This document shows positions 1 through 11,514 of a DNA stretch of 64,000 nucleotides, piece after piece. This DNA comes from Actinacidiphila sp. DG2A-62. Its GTDB lineage: Bacteria; Actinomycetota; Actinomycetes; Streptomycetales; Streptomycetaceae. Both the position numbers and the translations under genes were made by a program. Location: the NCBI RefSeq assembly GCF_035825295.1, contig NZ_JAYMGI010000002.1, forward strand, positions 6,501,501-6,565,500, in the 5' to 3' direction. How positions within the stretch are numbered: the stretch's first letter is position 1; every line of letters begins with the position of its first letter. Below the pieces are notes generated by a model. The model was not told where the DNA came from. It was given only the letters and a program-made list of their open reading frames with translations, and made no database searches.

Positions 1-1
1 C

Positions 2-340
2 CCGCTCACCGAGCAGACCAGGGGACTGGTCGACGCGTCGTTCCTGGCCGCGATGAAGGACGGTGCGCTGCTGGTCAACGTCGCGCGCGGGCCGGTGGTG
101 GACACCAAGGCGCTGCTCGCGGAGACCGAGTCCGGGCGGCTGACCGCGGCCCTGGACGTCACCGACCCCGAGCCGCTGCCGCCCGGACATCCGCTGTGGC
201 ACGCGCCCGGCGTGCTGATCAGCCCCCATGTGGGCGGCAGCACCTCGGCGTTCCTGCCGCGCGCCCACCGGCTGGTCCGCGACCAGCTCCGCCGCTTCGC
301 CGCCGGCGAGGAGCTGCGGAACGTGGTCGCGACGAGCTGA
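2..340 (+). CDS. D-2-hydroxyacid dehydrogenase, C-terminal part (5' end outside window)
   Basis: The reading frame is open from the window edge to a TGA at 338-340, giving about the last 112 residues of an NAD-dependent D-isomer 2-hydroxyacid dehydrogenase. Family landmarks are visible: the NVARGPVVD stretch after the Rossmann core, the catalytic-Glu region (DVTDPEPLP) and the catalytic-His motif ISPHVGG near the C-terminus. The family reduces 2-oxoacids to D-2-hydroxyacids in the cytoplasm. The substrate cannot be told from this fragment. It is a different gene from serA at 8 kb: it lacks the ACT regulatory tail and stops soon after the catalytic His, as the short members of the family do. 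Confidence 0.85.
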   Translation, partial: PLTEQTRGLVDASFLAAMKDGALLVNVARGPVVDTKALLAETESGRLTAALDVTDPEPLPPGHPLWHAPGVLISPHVGGSTSAFLPRAHRLVRDQLRRFAAGEELRNVVATS

Positions 341-419
341 GCGCCAGGCGCCAGGCGACTGCACCGGGTGTACGCCGTCGCCCATATGATTACACAGGGT
401 AGATCGACCCTATCGCTGA

Positions 420-443
420 GTGACGATTCTGGTGTATCGTCAC
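420..443. promoter_or_regulatory. Inverted repeat upstream of the GGDEF-EAL gene
   Basis: The region 341-693 has no recognised gene apart from a doubtful small ORF at 542. It contains a perfect 8-bp inverted repeat, GTGACGAT at 420-427 and ATCGTCAC at 436-443, with an 8-nt spacer. A shorter AGGGT/ACCCT repeat lies just before it, around 396-412. The right arm includes a TATCGT that could be a -10 element, so the repeat may overlap a promoter. It does not fit the BldD box as I know it: the TNAC and GTNA half-sites are too far apart. Confidence 0.3.
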
Positions 444-541
444 GTCGGGGGACCCACCGCGAGCGTCCGCGCCGCCGACGACGGCGGGGACGACGAGCAG
501 GTCGAGTGAGCAGGTCGAGCAAGTAAGGGGGGCGACGGGCG

Positions 542-697
542 ATGCACGGCGGAGCGACCGATCCGGACACGCGGGCCCAGCGCACCGAGGACCGACGCGG
601 CGGCGTCACCGGTCCGACCGGTCCGACCGGACGGACCGGGCCGGGCGGGGCGTCCTGCCGCGGCCGCGCCGCCGCACGCCCCGGAGCGGCACGGTGA
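542..697 (+). CDS. Possible small ORF or misread N-terminus of the GGDEF-EAL protein
   Basis: An ATG at 542 follows a purine-rich stretch (AAGGGGGG, about 10 nt upstream) and opens a 51-residue frame rich in Gly, Arg, Thr and Pro. Its TGA at 695-697 overlaps the GTG start of the next gene in a GTGA arrangement. Either it is a translationally coupled small ORF, or it is the true N-terminus of the next protein, separated from it by an indel as in seven other genes of this window. I recognise no family. The Gly-Pro-Thr composition could also be chance in GC-rich DNA. Confidence 0.25.
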   Translation: MHGGATDPDTRAQRTEDRRGGVTGPTGPTGRTGPGGASCRGRAAARPGAAR

Positions 698-3600
698 CCG
701 CCACCGGCGCGGTGCTCGCGACGCCGCAGCCCGACCACGGCGACCGCGACCGCGCCGGCGGCTCCGGCGCGCCCGGCGGCGACCGGAAGGACGATCGCGG
801 CGGGGAGCGCGGGCGCGCCGCCCTGCTGCCGCAACTGGTCCTCGCGGTGCTCTGCGCCGGCTACACCACCGGCGCCGCCCTCGGCTGGGGTTCCACCGAA
901 GTGGCCCTGATCATGGGCGACTTCGGGCTGGCCGCCGCCTCCGCCGGCGCCGCCGTCTCCGCGCTGCTGTACGCCCGCAGGGTCGCCGGACCGCACCGCC
1001 CGGCGTGGCTGCTGTTCGCCGTCTCCTCCTCGATGCTCGCCCTGGGCAACGCCATCTGGGGCTGGTACGAGGTGATCCTGCGCGAGCCGGTGCCGCAGAC
1101 CTCGGCCGCCGACTTCTGCTTCCTGCTCTTCGCGCCGCCCGCCGTCATCGGCCTGCTGGTGCTGGCCAAGCGCCCGGTCACCCGGCCCGGCTGGATCTGC
1201 CTGGCGCTGGACACCTGGCTGATCGGCGGCTCGCTGCTCACCCTGTCCTGGAGCCTGGCGCTGGCCCACACCGCGCGTTCGGACGGTCCGAGCACCACCA
1301 GGATGGCGCTGTCGCTGGCCTACCCGCTGCTGGACATCGTCCTGGTCAGCATGGTCCTCGCGCTGCACTTCCGCCGCTCGGCCGCCAACCGCGCCGCCGT
1401 CAACACCGCGCTGGCCGCGCTCGCGCTGACGGTGCTGTGCGACGCGCTGTTCACCTCGCCGCTGCTGCGGGCGCACTACCGCTCCGGACAGGTGCTGGAC
1501 GCCGGCTGGTTCGCCGGCGCGCTGCTGATGGCGTACGCCCCCTGGGTCGGCCCGCGCCACCACCCGCCCCGGCGCACCGGCGCCACCACCCGCAAGGTCG
1601 CCGGCTCGCTGTCCGCGCTGACGCCGTACCTGGCCGCGGCGGTGTGCACCCTGGGCATCCTCTACGACGTGATCACCGGTCAGAAGTGCGACCGCGTGGT
1701 GCTCTTCACCGGCTGCACGGTGGTGCTGGCGTTGGTGGTCCGGCAGGGCATCATGCTGCTGGACAACATCGCGCTCACCCAGGAACTGGCCCACAAGGAG
1801 AACCACTTCCGCTCCCTGGTCCAGGGGTCGAGCGACGTCATCATGATCGCCGCCCCCACCGGTGTGCTGCGCTACGTCAGCCCCGCCGCCAAGGGCGTCT
1901 ACGGCCGCGATCCCGAGGAACTGGTCGGCACCGAACTGGCCGCCCACATCCACCCCGAGGACCTCGGCCGGGTGGTGCACGAGGTGCGCCGCTTCCTGGC
2001 CGCTCGCCCCGGCGACGAGCCCGCGACGCGCATCGAGTGCCGGATCAGGTCGGGACACGCCCGCGACCCGGTCGGGGACGCGGAGGGCGCGCGCTGGCTG
2101 CATGTGGAGTCCAGCGTCAAGCGCTACCAGGGCGGCCTGATCTTCAACAGCCGCGACGTCACCGAACGCGTCAGGCTCCAGGCCCAGTTGCAGCACAACG
2201 CCTCGCACGACCCGCTGACCGACCTGCCCAACCGGGCGCTGTTCACCGAGCGCCTCGGCAAGGCGCTGCGCGGCCGCCGGTCCGGCGACGGGCACGCCGC
2301 GGTGCTCTACGTCGACCTCGACGGCTTCAAGGCGGTCAACGACTCGGCCGGCCACCAGGCCGGGGACGACCTGCTGGTGCAGGCCGCCCGCAGGCTCAAG
2401 GACTCGCTGCGGGTCGGCGACACCGCGGCCCGGCTCGGCGGCGACGAGTTCGCCGTGCTGATCGCCGGTCCCGGCTCCCGGGACGACGACCCCGCCCCGG
2501 GCCGGGACGCCGCCCCCGGCTACGACCCGGCTTCCGGCCACGCCCCCGTGTCGGGCTCGCCCCCCGGCCACGCCCCCGCGTCCGGTTCGGCTCCCGGCCG
2601 CGATCCGGCGCACGCCCCCGGCCGCGGCGGCCCGGCAGTCGACCGCCAGATCCGGGAGATCGCCGACCGGCTGCGCGCCGCGCTCTCCGCGCCCTACCGC
2701 ACCTCGGCCGGCGAGATCACCGTCGGCGCCAGCATCGGCATCGCCTTCGCCCGGCCAGGCGACAGCCCGACCGCGCTGATGCGCAACGCCGACCTGGCGA
2801 TGTACCGCGCCAAGCAGAGCGGCCGCGGCCGGGTCGAGCTGTACGCCCCGCGGCTGCGCGCCGAGGCGGTGCGCCGCGCCGAGCTGTCCGGGCGGCTGCG
2901 CCGGGCGCTGCACGACGGCGAGCTGACGCTGCTGCACCAGCCGGTGGTGGAGCTGGCCGGCGGCCGGATCACCGGCGTCGAGGCCCAGCCGCGGTGGCGC
3001 TCGGGCGCGGGCATCCTCTTCACGCCCGCCGAGTTCCTGCGCCGCGCCGACGAGCACGACGACCCCGACCCGCCGGACGCCGCGGCCCCGGACGCCGCCG
3101 AGGAGGCAGCCGCGGAGGCCGCCGCGGGCGGCGCGCGGGCCGGCGACCGACGCTTAGAGCGCCTGGAACCCGGCCGCTGGCTGCTGGAACAGGCGGTCGC
3201 CCAGGCCGCCCGCCGTTACGCCGAGGGACACCGGCTGCCGGTGACCGTGCGCTTCCCGGTCCGCCGGCTGTTCCACCGCGAGCTGCCCGCCGGCGTCGTC
3301 GAGGCCCTGCTGGACCGGCACGACCTGCCGCCCGGCGGCCTGGTGCTCGAACTGCCCGGCGGCGACCCCCGCATCCCGCACGAGGAGCTGGAACGGCGAC
3401 TGGCGGTGCTGCGCGGCATCGGCGTGCGGATCGCGCTCGGCGGCTTCGGCGCGGGCCACGGAGCGCTCGCCGCGCTGCGCGCCCTGCCGGTGGACCTGAT
3501 CAAGCTGGACCGGTGTCTGACCGAGGGGATCGCCGAGTCGGTCCGCCACCACAAGATCACCCAGGGGCTGGTGCGGATCGCCGCCGACCTCGGCATCCGC

Positions 3601-3957
3601 ACCGTCGCCGACGGCGTGGACCACCCGGACCAGGTGGACGCGCTGCGCGAGATGGGCTGCCAGCACGGCGTCGGCATGGCATTCTCCGAGCCGCTGGACG
3701 AACACCGGCTGCGCGGCTCGCTGGCCCGCGGCGGCTTCCCGGTGCCGCGGGACGCCGTCCCCCGGGAGGCCCCGCCGCCGAATCCGCCGCAGAGCCGGCC
3801 GCCGCAGGCCCCGCCGCCGAACCCGCCGCCGGAGGGCGGGCCGCCCGGGGGCGCACCGGGCGTGCCACCGGAAGGCGTACCGTCGAGGCCGTGCGAGGCG
3901 GCCCTGCCGGTACCCGCCGCCCGCTCACATACTGAGACGCCCGTCCCACCCGCTTGA
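694..3957 (+). CDS. Membrane PAS-GGDEF-EAL cyclic-di-GMP protein with degenerate EAL
   Basis: This 1087-residue protein has an N-terminal block of about nine hydrophobic segments (residues ~45-365), a PAS sensor domain (~370-490), a GGDEF domain with intact RLGGDEF (GGDEF at 582-586), and a C-terminal EAL-type domain. The diguanylate cyclase half looks competent. The EAL half does not: the EAL motif reads EAQ (763-765), and the later Glu-containing motif reads ADGVD (972-976), so phosphodiesterase activity is doubtful and the domain may only sense c-di-GMP. A Pro/Gly/Ser/His-rich insertion of about 55 residues follows the GGDEF motif, and the last ~70 residues are Pro-rich. The GTG start at 694 has a weak ribosome-binding site. 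S. coelicolor has a GGDEF-EAL gene in the same place before ilvB. Its likely role is developmental c-di-GMP signalling at the membrane. Confidence 0.85.
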   Translation: MTATGAVLATPQPDHGDRDRAGGSGAPGGDRKDDRGGERGRAALLPQLVLAVLCAGYTTGAALGWGSTEVALIMGDFGLAAASAGAAVSALLYARRVAGPHRPAWLLFAVSSSMLALGNAIWGWYEVILREPVPQTSAADFCFLLFAPPAVIGLLVLAKRPVTRPGWICLALDTWLIGGSLLTLSWSLALAHTARSDGPSTTRMALSLAYPLLDIVLVSMVLALHFRRSAANRAAVNTALAALALTVLCDALFTSPLLRAHYRSGQVLDAGWFAGALLMAYAPWVGPRHHPPRRTGATTRKVAGSLSALTPYLAAAVCTLGILYDVITGQKCDRVVLFTGCTVVLALVVRQGIMLLDNIALTQELAHKENHFRSLVQGSSDVIMIAAPTGVLRYVSPAAKGVYGRDPEELVGTELAAHIHPEDLGRVVHEVRRFLAARPGDEPATRIECRIRSGHARDPVGDAEGARWLHVESSVKRYQGGLIFNSRDVTERVRLQAQLQHNASHDPLTDLPNRALFTERLGKALRGRRSGDGHAAVLYVDLDGFKAVNDSAGHQAGDDLLVQAARRLKDSLRVGDTAARLGGDEFAVLIAGPGSRDDDPAPGRDAAPGYDPASGHAPVSGSPPGHAPASGSAPGRDPAHAPGRGGPAVDRQIREIADRLRAALSAPYRTSAGEITVGASIGIAFARPGDSPTALMRNADLAMYRAKQSGRGRVELYAPRLRAEAVRRAELSGRLRRALHDGELTLLHQPVVELAGGRITGVEAQPRWRSGAGILFTPAEFLRRADEHDDPDPPDAAAPDAAEEAAAEAAAGGARAGDRRLERLEPGRWLLEQAVAQAARRYAEGHRLPVTVRFPVRRLFHRELPAGVVEALLDRHDLPPGGLVLELPGGDPRIPHEELERRLAVLRGIGVRIALGGFGAGHGALAALRALPVDLIKLDRCLTEGIAESVRHHKITQGLVRIAADLGIRTVADGVDHPDQVDALREMGCQHGVGMAFSEPLDEHRLRGSLARGGFPVPRDAVPREAPPPNPPQSRPPQAPPPNPPPEGGPPGGAPGVPPEGVPSRPCEAALPVPAARSHTETPVPPA

Positions 3958-3989
3958 CACCCCCGGGGCGCGCGGAGGAAGGTCGGGCC

Positions 3990-4031
3990 ATGCACTCCCG
4001 AATTCTCGTACTTGGACAGCGCGTCGGCTGA
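3990..4031 (+). CDS. ilvB leader peptide (MHSRILVLGQRVG)
   Basis: A 13-codon ORF with a strong ribosome-binding site (GGAGGAAGG at 3974-3982) contains the consecutive codons ATT CTC GTA CTT, that is Ile-Leu-Val-Leu. It is followed 37 nt later by an intrinsic terminator. This is the standard layout of a ribosome-mediated transcription attenuator: stalling at the Ile/Leu/Val codons when charged branched-chain tRNAs are scarce would favour an antiterminator and let transcription continue into ilvB. Leaders of this kind before ilvB are known in actinobacteria. A possible -10 (CATACT near 3927-3932) lies inside the 3' end of the preceding gene. Confidence 0.85.
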   Translation: MHSRILVLGQRVG

Positions 4032-4068
4032 CCGAGGCACCCACCGCCTCGCACCCCACCGGCGCGCT

Positions 4069-4102
4069 CCCCTCGCTTGCCTCACGGCACGAGGGGTTTT
4101 TT
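4069..4102 (+). terminator. ilvB attenuator terminator
   Basis: A perfect 7-bp stem, CCCCTCG at 4069-4075 and CGAGGGG at 4090-4096, with a 14-nt loop, is followed by six T residues (4097-4102). It lies between the leader peptide and the ilvB start at 4212, as expected for the termination half of an attenuator. The C-rich sequence between the leader ORF and the stem (about 4032-4068) could supply the competing antiterminator strand. I have not folded it. Confidence 0.85.
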
Positions 4103-4211
4103 GTTGCCCGGGACGCATGCGGGCGGCGAGGAACCCTCCGCGCGGACGGCCCCCATTCCCGCAGCACCTCACCACCCTCAGCACCCTCATCTTCGAGAGA
4201 AGAGAACGCAG

Positions 4212-7731
<3,520 letters not shown>

Positions 7732-7740
7732 GCCCTCCGC

Positions 7741-7770
7741 GGGGCCCACGGTGAGTGATCCGCGGGCCCC
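7741..7770 (+). terminator. Hairpin after ilvC
   Basis: A perfect 7-bp GC stem (GGGGCCC at 7741-7747, GGGCCCC at 7764-7770) starts nine bases after the ilvC stop. There is no T run, which is common for streptomycete terminators but lowers certainty. Confidence 0.45.
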
Positions 7771-8067
7771 GGCCGCCGGACGGGACGACGCGCGCCCGTC
7801 CGGCGGCCCGCGCGGCCGCTTCCCCGGCGTCCGCGCAGGTCACGGCCCCGCCCGTCCGGCGGCCGGACACCGCTTGTCCGCGGCGTACAACCACCATCGG
7901 GTGATCCTTCCATCGCGTCGAGGGACAGCGTGCGACCCGCCGATACACTTCGTTAACAAGCGCGTCAGGCTCACAGCGTCGTGCGTCTTCCACGCGGCAT
8001 GCCATCCCCGCCTCCCCGGAGCGGTCGTACGGGACCGGCCGCCCCCGCAGGACAAGTGAGGACCCAC
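7771..8067 (+). promoter_or_regulatory. Upstream region of serA
   Basis: About 300 nt without a recognised gene. A TACACT near 7942-7947 would suit a -10 hexamer, followed by an AT-richer stretch (TTCGTTAACAAG) that stands out in this DNA, but I see no good -35 element. No leader peptide or T-rich terminator like those before ilvB and cimA is visible, so serA does not appear to be attenuated. Confidence 0.3.
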
Positions 8068-9660
8068 GTGAGCCAGAAGCCTGTCGTACTCATCGCAGAA
8101 GAGCTGTCGCCGGCCACGGTCGACGCCCTCGGCCCGGACTTCGAGATCCGGCACTGCAACGGCGCGGACCGAGCCGAACTGCTGTCCGCGATCGCCGACG
8201 TCGACGCCATCCTGATCCGCAGCGCCACCAAGGTGGACGCCGAGGCGGTCGCCGCGGCCCGCAGGCTGCGCGTCGTCGCCCGCGCCGGCGTCGGCCTGGA
8301 CAACGTCGACGTGGCCGCCGCCACCAAGGCCGGCGTCATGGTCGTCAACGCCCCCACCTCGAACATCGTCACCGCCGCCGAGCTGGCCTGCGGTCTGATC
8401 ATCGCCACCGCGCGCAACATCGCGCCGGCCAACGCCGCGCTCAAGGCCGGCGAGTGGAAGCGCAACAAGTACACCGGTGTGGAGCTGAGCGAGAAGACCC
8501 TCGGCGTGGTCGGCCTCGGCCGCATCGGCGTCCTGGTCGCGCAGCGGATGGCCGCCTTCGGCATGAAGGTCGTCGCCTACGACCCCTATGTGCAGCCCGC
8601 CAAGGCCGCCACGATGGGCGTCAAACTGCTGACGCTGGACGAGCTGCTGGAGACCTCCGACTTCATCACCGTGCACCTGCCCAAGACGCCCGAGACCCTC
8701 GGCCTGATCGGCGACGAGGCGCTGCACAAGGTCAAGCCCTCGGTGCGGATCGTCAACGCCGCGCGCGGCGGGATCGTGGACGAGGAGGCGCTGGCCGCCG
8801 CCCTCAAGGAGGGCCGGGTGGCCGGCGCGGGCCTGGACGTCTACGCCAAGGAGCCGTGCACCGACTCCCCGCTGTTCCAGTTCGACAACGTGGTGGCCAC
8901 CCCGCACCTGGGCGCCTCCACCGACGAGGCCCAGGAGAAGGCGGGCATCGCCGTCGCCAAGTCGGTGCGGCTCGCGCTGGCCGGCGAGCTGGTGCCCGAC
9001 GCGGTCAACGTCCAGGGCGGCGTGATCGCCGAGGACGTCAAGCCGGGCCTGCCGCTGGCCGAGAAGCTCGGCCGCATCTTCACCGCGCTGGCCGGCGAGG
9101 TCGCCGCCCGGCTCGACGTCGAGGTCTGCGGCGAGATCACCCAGCACGACGTGAAGATCCTCGAACTCAGCGCGCTCAAGGGCGTGTTCGAGGACGTGGT
9201 GGCCGAGACGGTCTCCTACGTCAACGCGCCGCTGTTCGCGCAGGAGCGCGGCGTCGAGGTGCGGCTGACCACCAGCAGCGAGTCGCCCAACCACCGCAAC
9301 CTGGTCACCGTGCGCGGCACCCTCGCCGACGGCACCGAGGTCGCGGTCTCCGGCACGCTCGCCGGGCCCAAGCACGTCCAGAAGATCGTCGCCGTCGGCG
9401 AGGAGGACGTGGACCTGGTGCTCGCCGACCACATGGCCTTCCTGCGCTACACCGACCGCCCCGGCGTGGTCGGCACCATCGGCCGCATCCTCGGCGAGGT
9501 CGGCGTCAACATCGCGGGCATGCAGGTCGCCCGCGCCGCCGCCGGCGGTGACGCGCTGGTCGCCCTCACCGTCGACTCGACCATCCCGGCCGGAGTGCTC
9601 GCCGACATCGCCGACGAGATCGGCGCCACGTCCGCGCGGGCGGTCAACCTCACGGACTGA
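8068..9660 (+). CDS. serA: D-3-phosphoglycerate dehydrogenase
   Basis: This 530-residue enzyme oxidises 3-phosphoglycerate, the first step of serine synthesis. It has a substrate-binding domain, an inserted NAD domain with VGLGRIG, the catalytic region (VNAARGGIVDEEAL, then ATPHLGAST), an allosteric substrate-binding domain, and a C-terminal ACT domain (YTDRPGVVGTIGRILGEVGVNI) for serine feedback. The length matches the long actinobacterial type. The GTG start at 8068 follows AAGTGAGGA and gives the expected N-terminus (SQKPVVLIAEEL). It is probably transcribed on its own. Confidence 0.96.
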   Translation: MSQKPVVLIAEELSPATVDALGPDFEIRHCNGADRAELLSAIADVDAILIRSATKVDAEAVAAARRLRVVARAGVGLDNVDVAAATKAGVMVVNAPTSNIVTAAELACGLIIATARNIAPANAALKAGEWKRNKYTGVELSEKTLGVVGLGRIGVLVAQRMAAFGMKVVAYDPYVQPAKAATMGVKLLTLDELLETSDFITVHLPKTPETLGLIGDEALHKVKPSVRIVNAARGGIVDEEALAAALKEGRVAGAGLDVYAKEPCTDSPLFQFDNVVATPHLGASTDEAQEKAGIAVAKSVRLALAGELVPDAVNVQGGVIAEDVKPGLPLAEKLGRIFTALAGEVAARLDVEVCGEITQHDVKILELSALKGVFEDVVAETVSYVNAPLFAQERGVEVRLTTSSESPNHRNLVTVRGTLADGTEVAVSGTLAGPKHVQKIVAVGEEDVDLVLADHMAFLRYTDRPGVVGTIGRILGEVGVNIAGMQVARAAAGGDALVALTVDSTIPAGVLADIADEIGATSARAVNLTD

Positions 9661-9723
9661 GCGCGGCAGCGCACCCGGCGGGCGGCCGCGTCCCGGAGGG
9701 GCGATCGCGACGATCGCGCCTCG

Positions 9724-11514
9724 TCAGGACGCCGGCCGCCCGCCGTGCCACGAGTGCCACAGCGCCGCGTACGCCCGGCCCGCCGCCACCAGCTCGTCGT
9801 GCGGGCCCAGTTCGGTCAGCCGGCCGTCCTCCATCACCGCCACCCGGCCCGCGTCGTGGGCGGTGTGCAGCCGGTGCGCGATCGCGATGACCGTACGCCC
9901 CTTGAGCACCGAGGCCAGCGCCCGCTCGGTGTGCCGGGCGGTCCGCGGGTCCAGCAGCGCGGTGGCCTCGTCGAGGATCAGGGTATGCGGATCGGCCAGC
10001 ACCACCCGGGCCAGCGCGAGCTGCTGCGCCTGCGAACCGTGCGCACGGTGGCCGCCGGCGCCCAGCACCGCGTCCAGCCCGCCGGGCAGCTCGGCCACCC
10101 AGTCCGCGCCGACCGCCGCGAGGGCGGCCAGCAGCCGCGCGTCGTCGGCGTCCGGCGCGGCCATCAGCAGGTTGTCCCGCACGGTGCCGTGGAAGACGTG
10201 GTGCTCCTGGGTGACCAGGACGACCTGGCGGCGCAGCTGCTCGGGACCGAGGTCGGCGACCGGCACCCGGCCGACCGTCACCGTGCCGCTGTCCGGCGCG
10301 TCGATGCCCGCGAGCAGCCGGCTCAGCGTGGTCTTCCCGGCCCCCGACGGGCCGACCACCGCCAGCCACTCGCCCGGCCGCACGGTCAGGTCCACGCCGC
10401 GCAGCACCTCGCCGCCGCCCTCGTAGGAGTAACGCACCCCGGCCACGTCGATCCGGTCGTCGGCCGGCGCGGCCGAGCCGGTCGCGGGCCGCTGGGAGCG
10501 CGGCGCCCGGCCCAGCCCCTCGACCCGGGCGAAGGACGCGCTGCTGCTCTGCAACTGCTCGATCCACATCAGCACCGCGTCCAGCGGCTCCGCGAGCTGC
10601 CGCAGATACAGGGCGGCGGTGACCACCGCGCCGACGCTCATCGCGCCGTGCGCGTGCAGCAGCCCGCCGACCAGCAGCACACCGACGACGGGCACCGCGT
10701 ACGAGACCTCCACGGACGGGAAGAACACCGTGCGCAGGTACAGCGTGTGCAGCCGGGCCCGCTGGGAGGCGTCCAGCGCCTGCCGGCTCGCCGCGGTCCG
10801 CACCTCCCCGAGACCGAACGCCTCGATGGTCCGCGCCGCCGACGCGGTGGTGGACACGGCGTCGGCGACCACGGAGTTGGCGGCGCCCTCGGCGAGGTAG
10901 GCGGTGCGGGCGCGCCGCAGGTACCAGCGCAGCGCGCACCAGATGCCCACCAGGCCGAGCAGGCCGCAGCAGCCCAGCAGCGGGCTCACGGTGAAGACCG
11001 CGCCGAGGATGAAGAGCGCCTGCACGAGCTGGATCAGCACCTCGGGGCCCACGTCGCGCAGGGTGGTGCCGAGCATCGTGACGTCGGAGGTGCCGCGTGC
11101 GGTGAGGTCGCCGGTGCCGGCCCGCTCCACCACCGACGCGGGCAGCGCCAGCGCCCGGTCCACGAACTCCTCGCGGACCCGGGCCAGCGTCCGCTCCCCG
11201 AACCGGTAGCCGAGGCGGCGGGCGTACCGCGCGAGCAGGAACTGCGCCACCGCGAACACCAGGACGACCAGCGCCAGCCGGTCGACGGCGTCCACGCCCG
11301 CGCCGGACCGCACCTCGTCCACGATCCGGCCCACCAGCCACGGCCCGGCCAGCCCGGCCGCGCCGGCGAGGGCGTTGAGCGCGATCAGCGCGGTGAAGGC
11401 GCGGCGGTCCGCGCGGACCAGCCGGGTCGCGGCCCGGCGGACGTCGCCGCTGTCGGCGACGGGCAGGAGGGCGCCGGCCGCGGCCGGCGTCGCAGCGCTG
11501 TGGGCGGTGGTCAT
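9724..11514 (-). CDS. ABC exporter subunit with catalytic Walker motifs but degenerate signature
   Basis: This 596-residue half-transporter has a six-helix membrane domain (residues ~60-340) and a C-terminal nucleotide-binding domain. Walker A is intact (GPSGAGKTT, ~386), as are the Q-loop (VTQEHHVFHGT), Walker B (LILDEAT, ~512) and H-loop (AIAHR, ~545). The ABC signature that is normally LSGGQ reads AHGSQ (~490). Its ATG overlaps the TGA of the upstream gene by four bases (11511-11514), so the two are co-translated and very likely form a heterodimer. The partner lacks the Walker motifs but keeps a perfect signature, so together they could make exactly one ATP-hydrolysing site. The substrate is unknown. 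Confidence 0.88.
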   Translation of the reverse strand: MTTAHSAATPAAAGALLPVADSGDVRRAATRLVRADRRAFTALIALNALAGAAGLAGPWLVGRIVDEVRSGAGVDAVDRLALVVLVFAVAQFLLARYARRLGYRFGERTLARVREEFVDRALALPASVVERAGTGDLTARGTSDVTMLGTTLRDVGPEVLIQLVQALFILGAVFTVSPLLGCCGLLGLVGIWCALRWYLRRARTAYLAEGAANSVVADAVSTTASAARTIEAFGLGEVRTAASRQALDASQRARLHTLYLRTVFFPSVEVSYAVPVVGVLLVGGLLHAHGAMSVGAVVTAALYLRQLAEPLDAVLMWIEQLQSSSASFARVEGLGRAPRSQRPATGSAAPADDRIDVAGVRYSYEGGGEVLRGVDLTVRPGEWLAVVGPSGAGKTTLSRLLAGIDAPDSGTVTVGRVPVADLGPEQLRRQVVLVTQEHHVFHGTVRDNLLMAAPDADDARLLAALAAVGADWVAELPGGLDAVLGAGGHRAHGSQAQQLALARVVLADPHTLILDEATALLDPRTARHTERALASVLKGRTVIAIAHRLHTAHDAGRVAVMEDGRLTELGPHDELVAAGRAYAALWHSWHGGRPAS

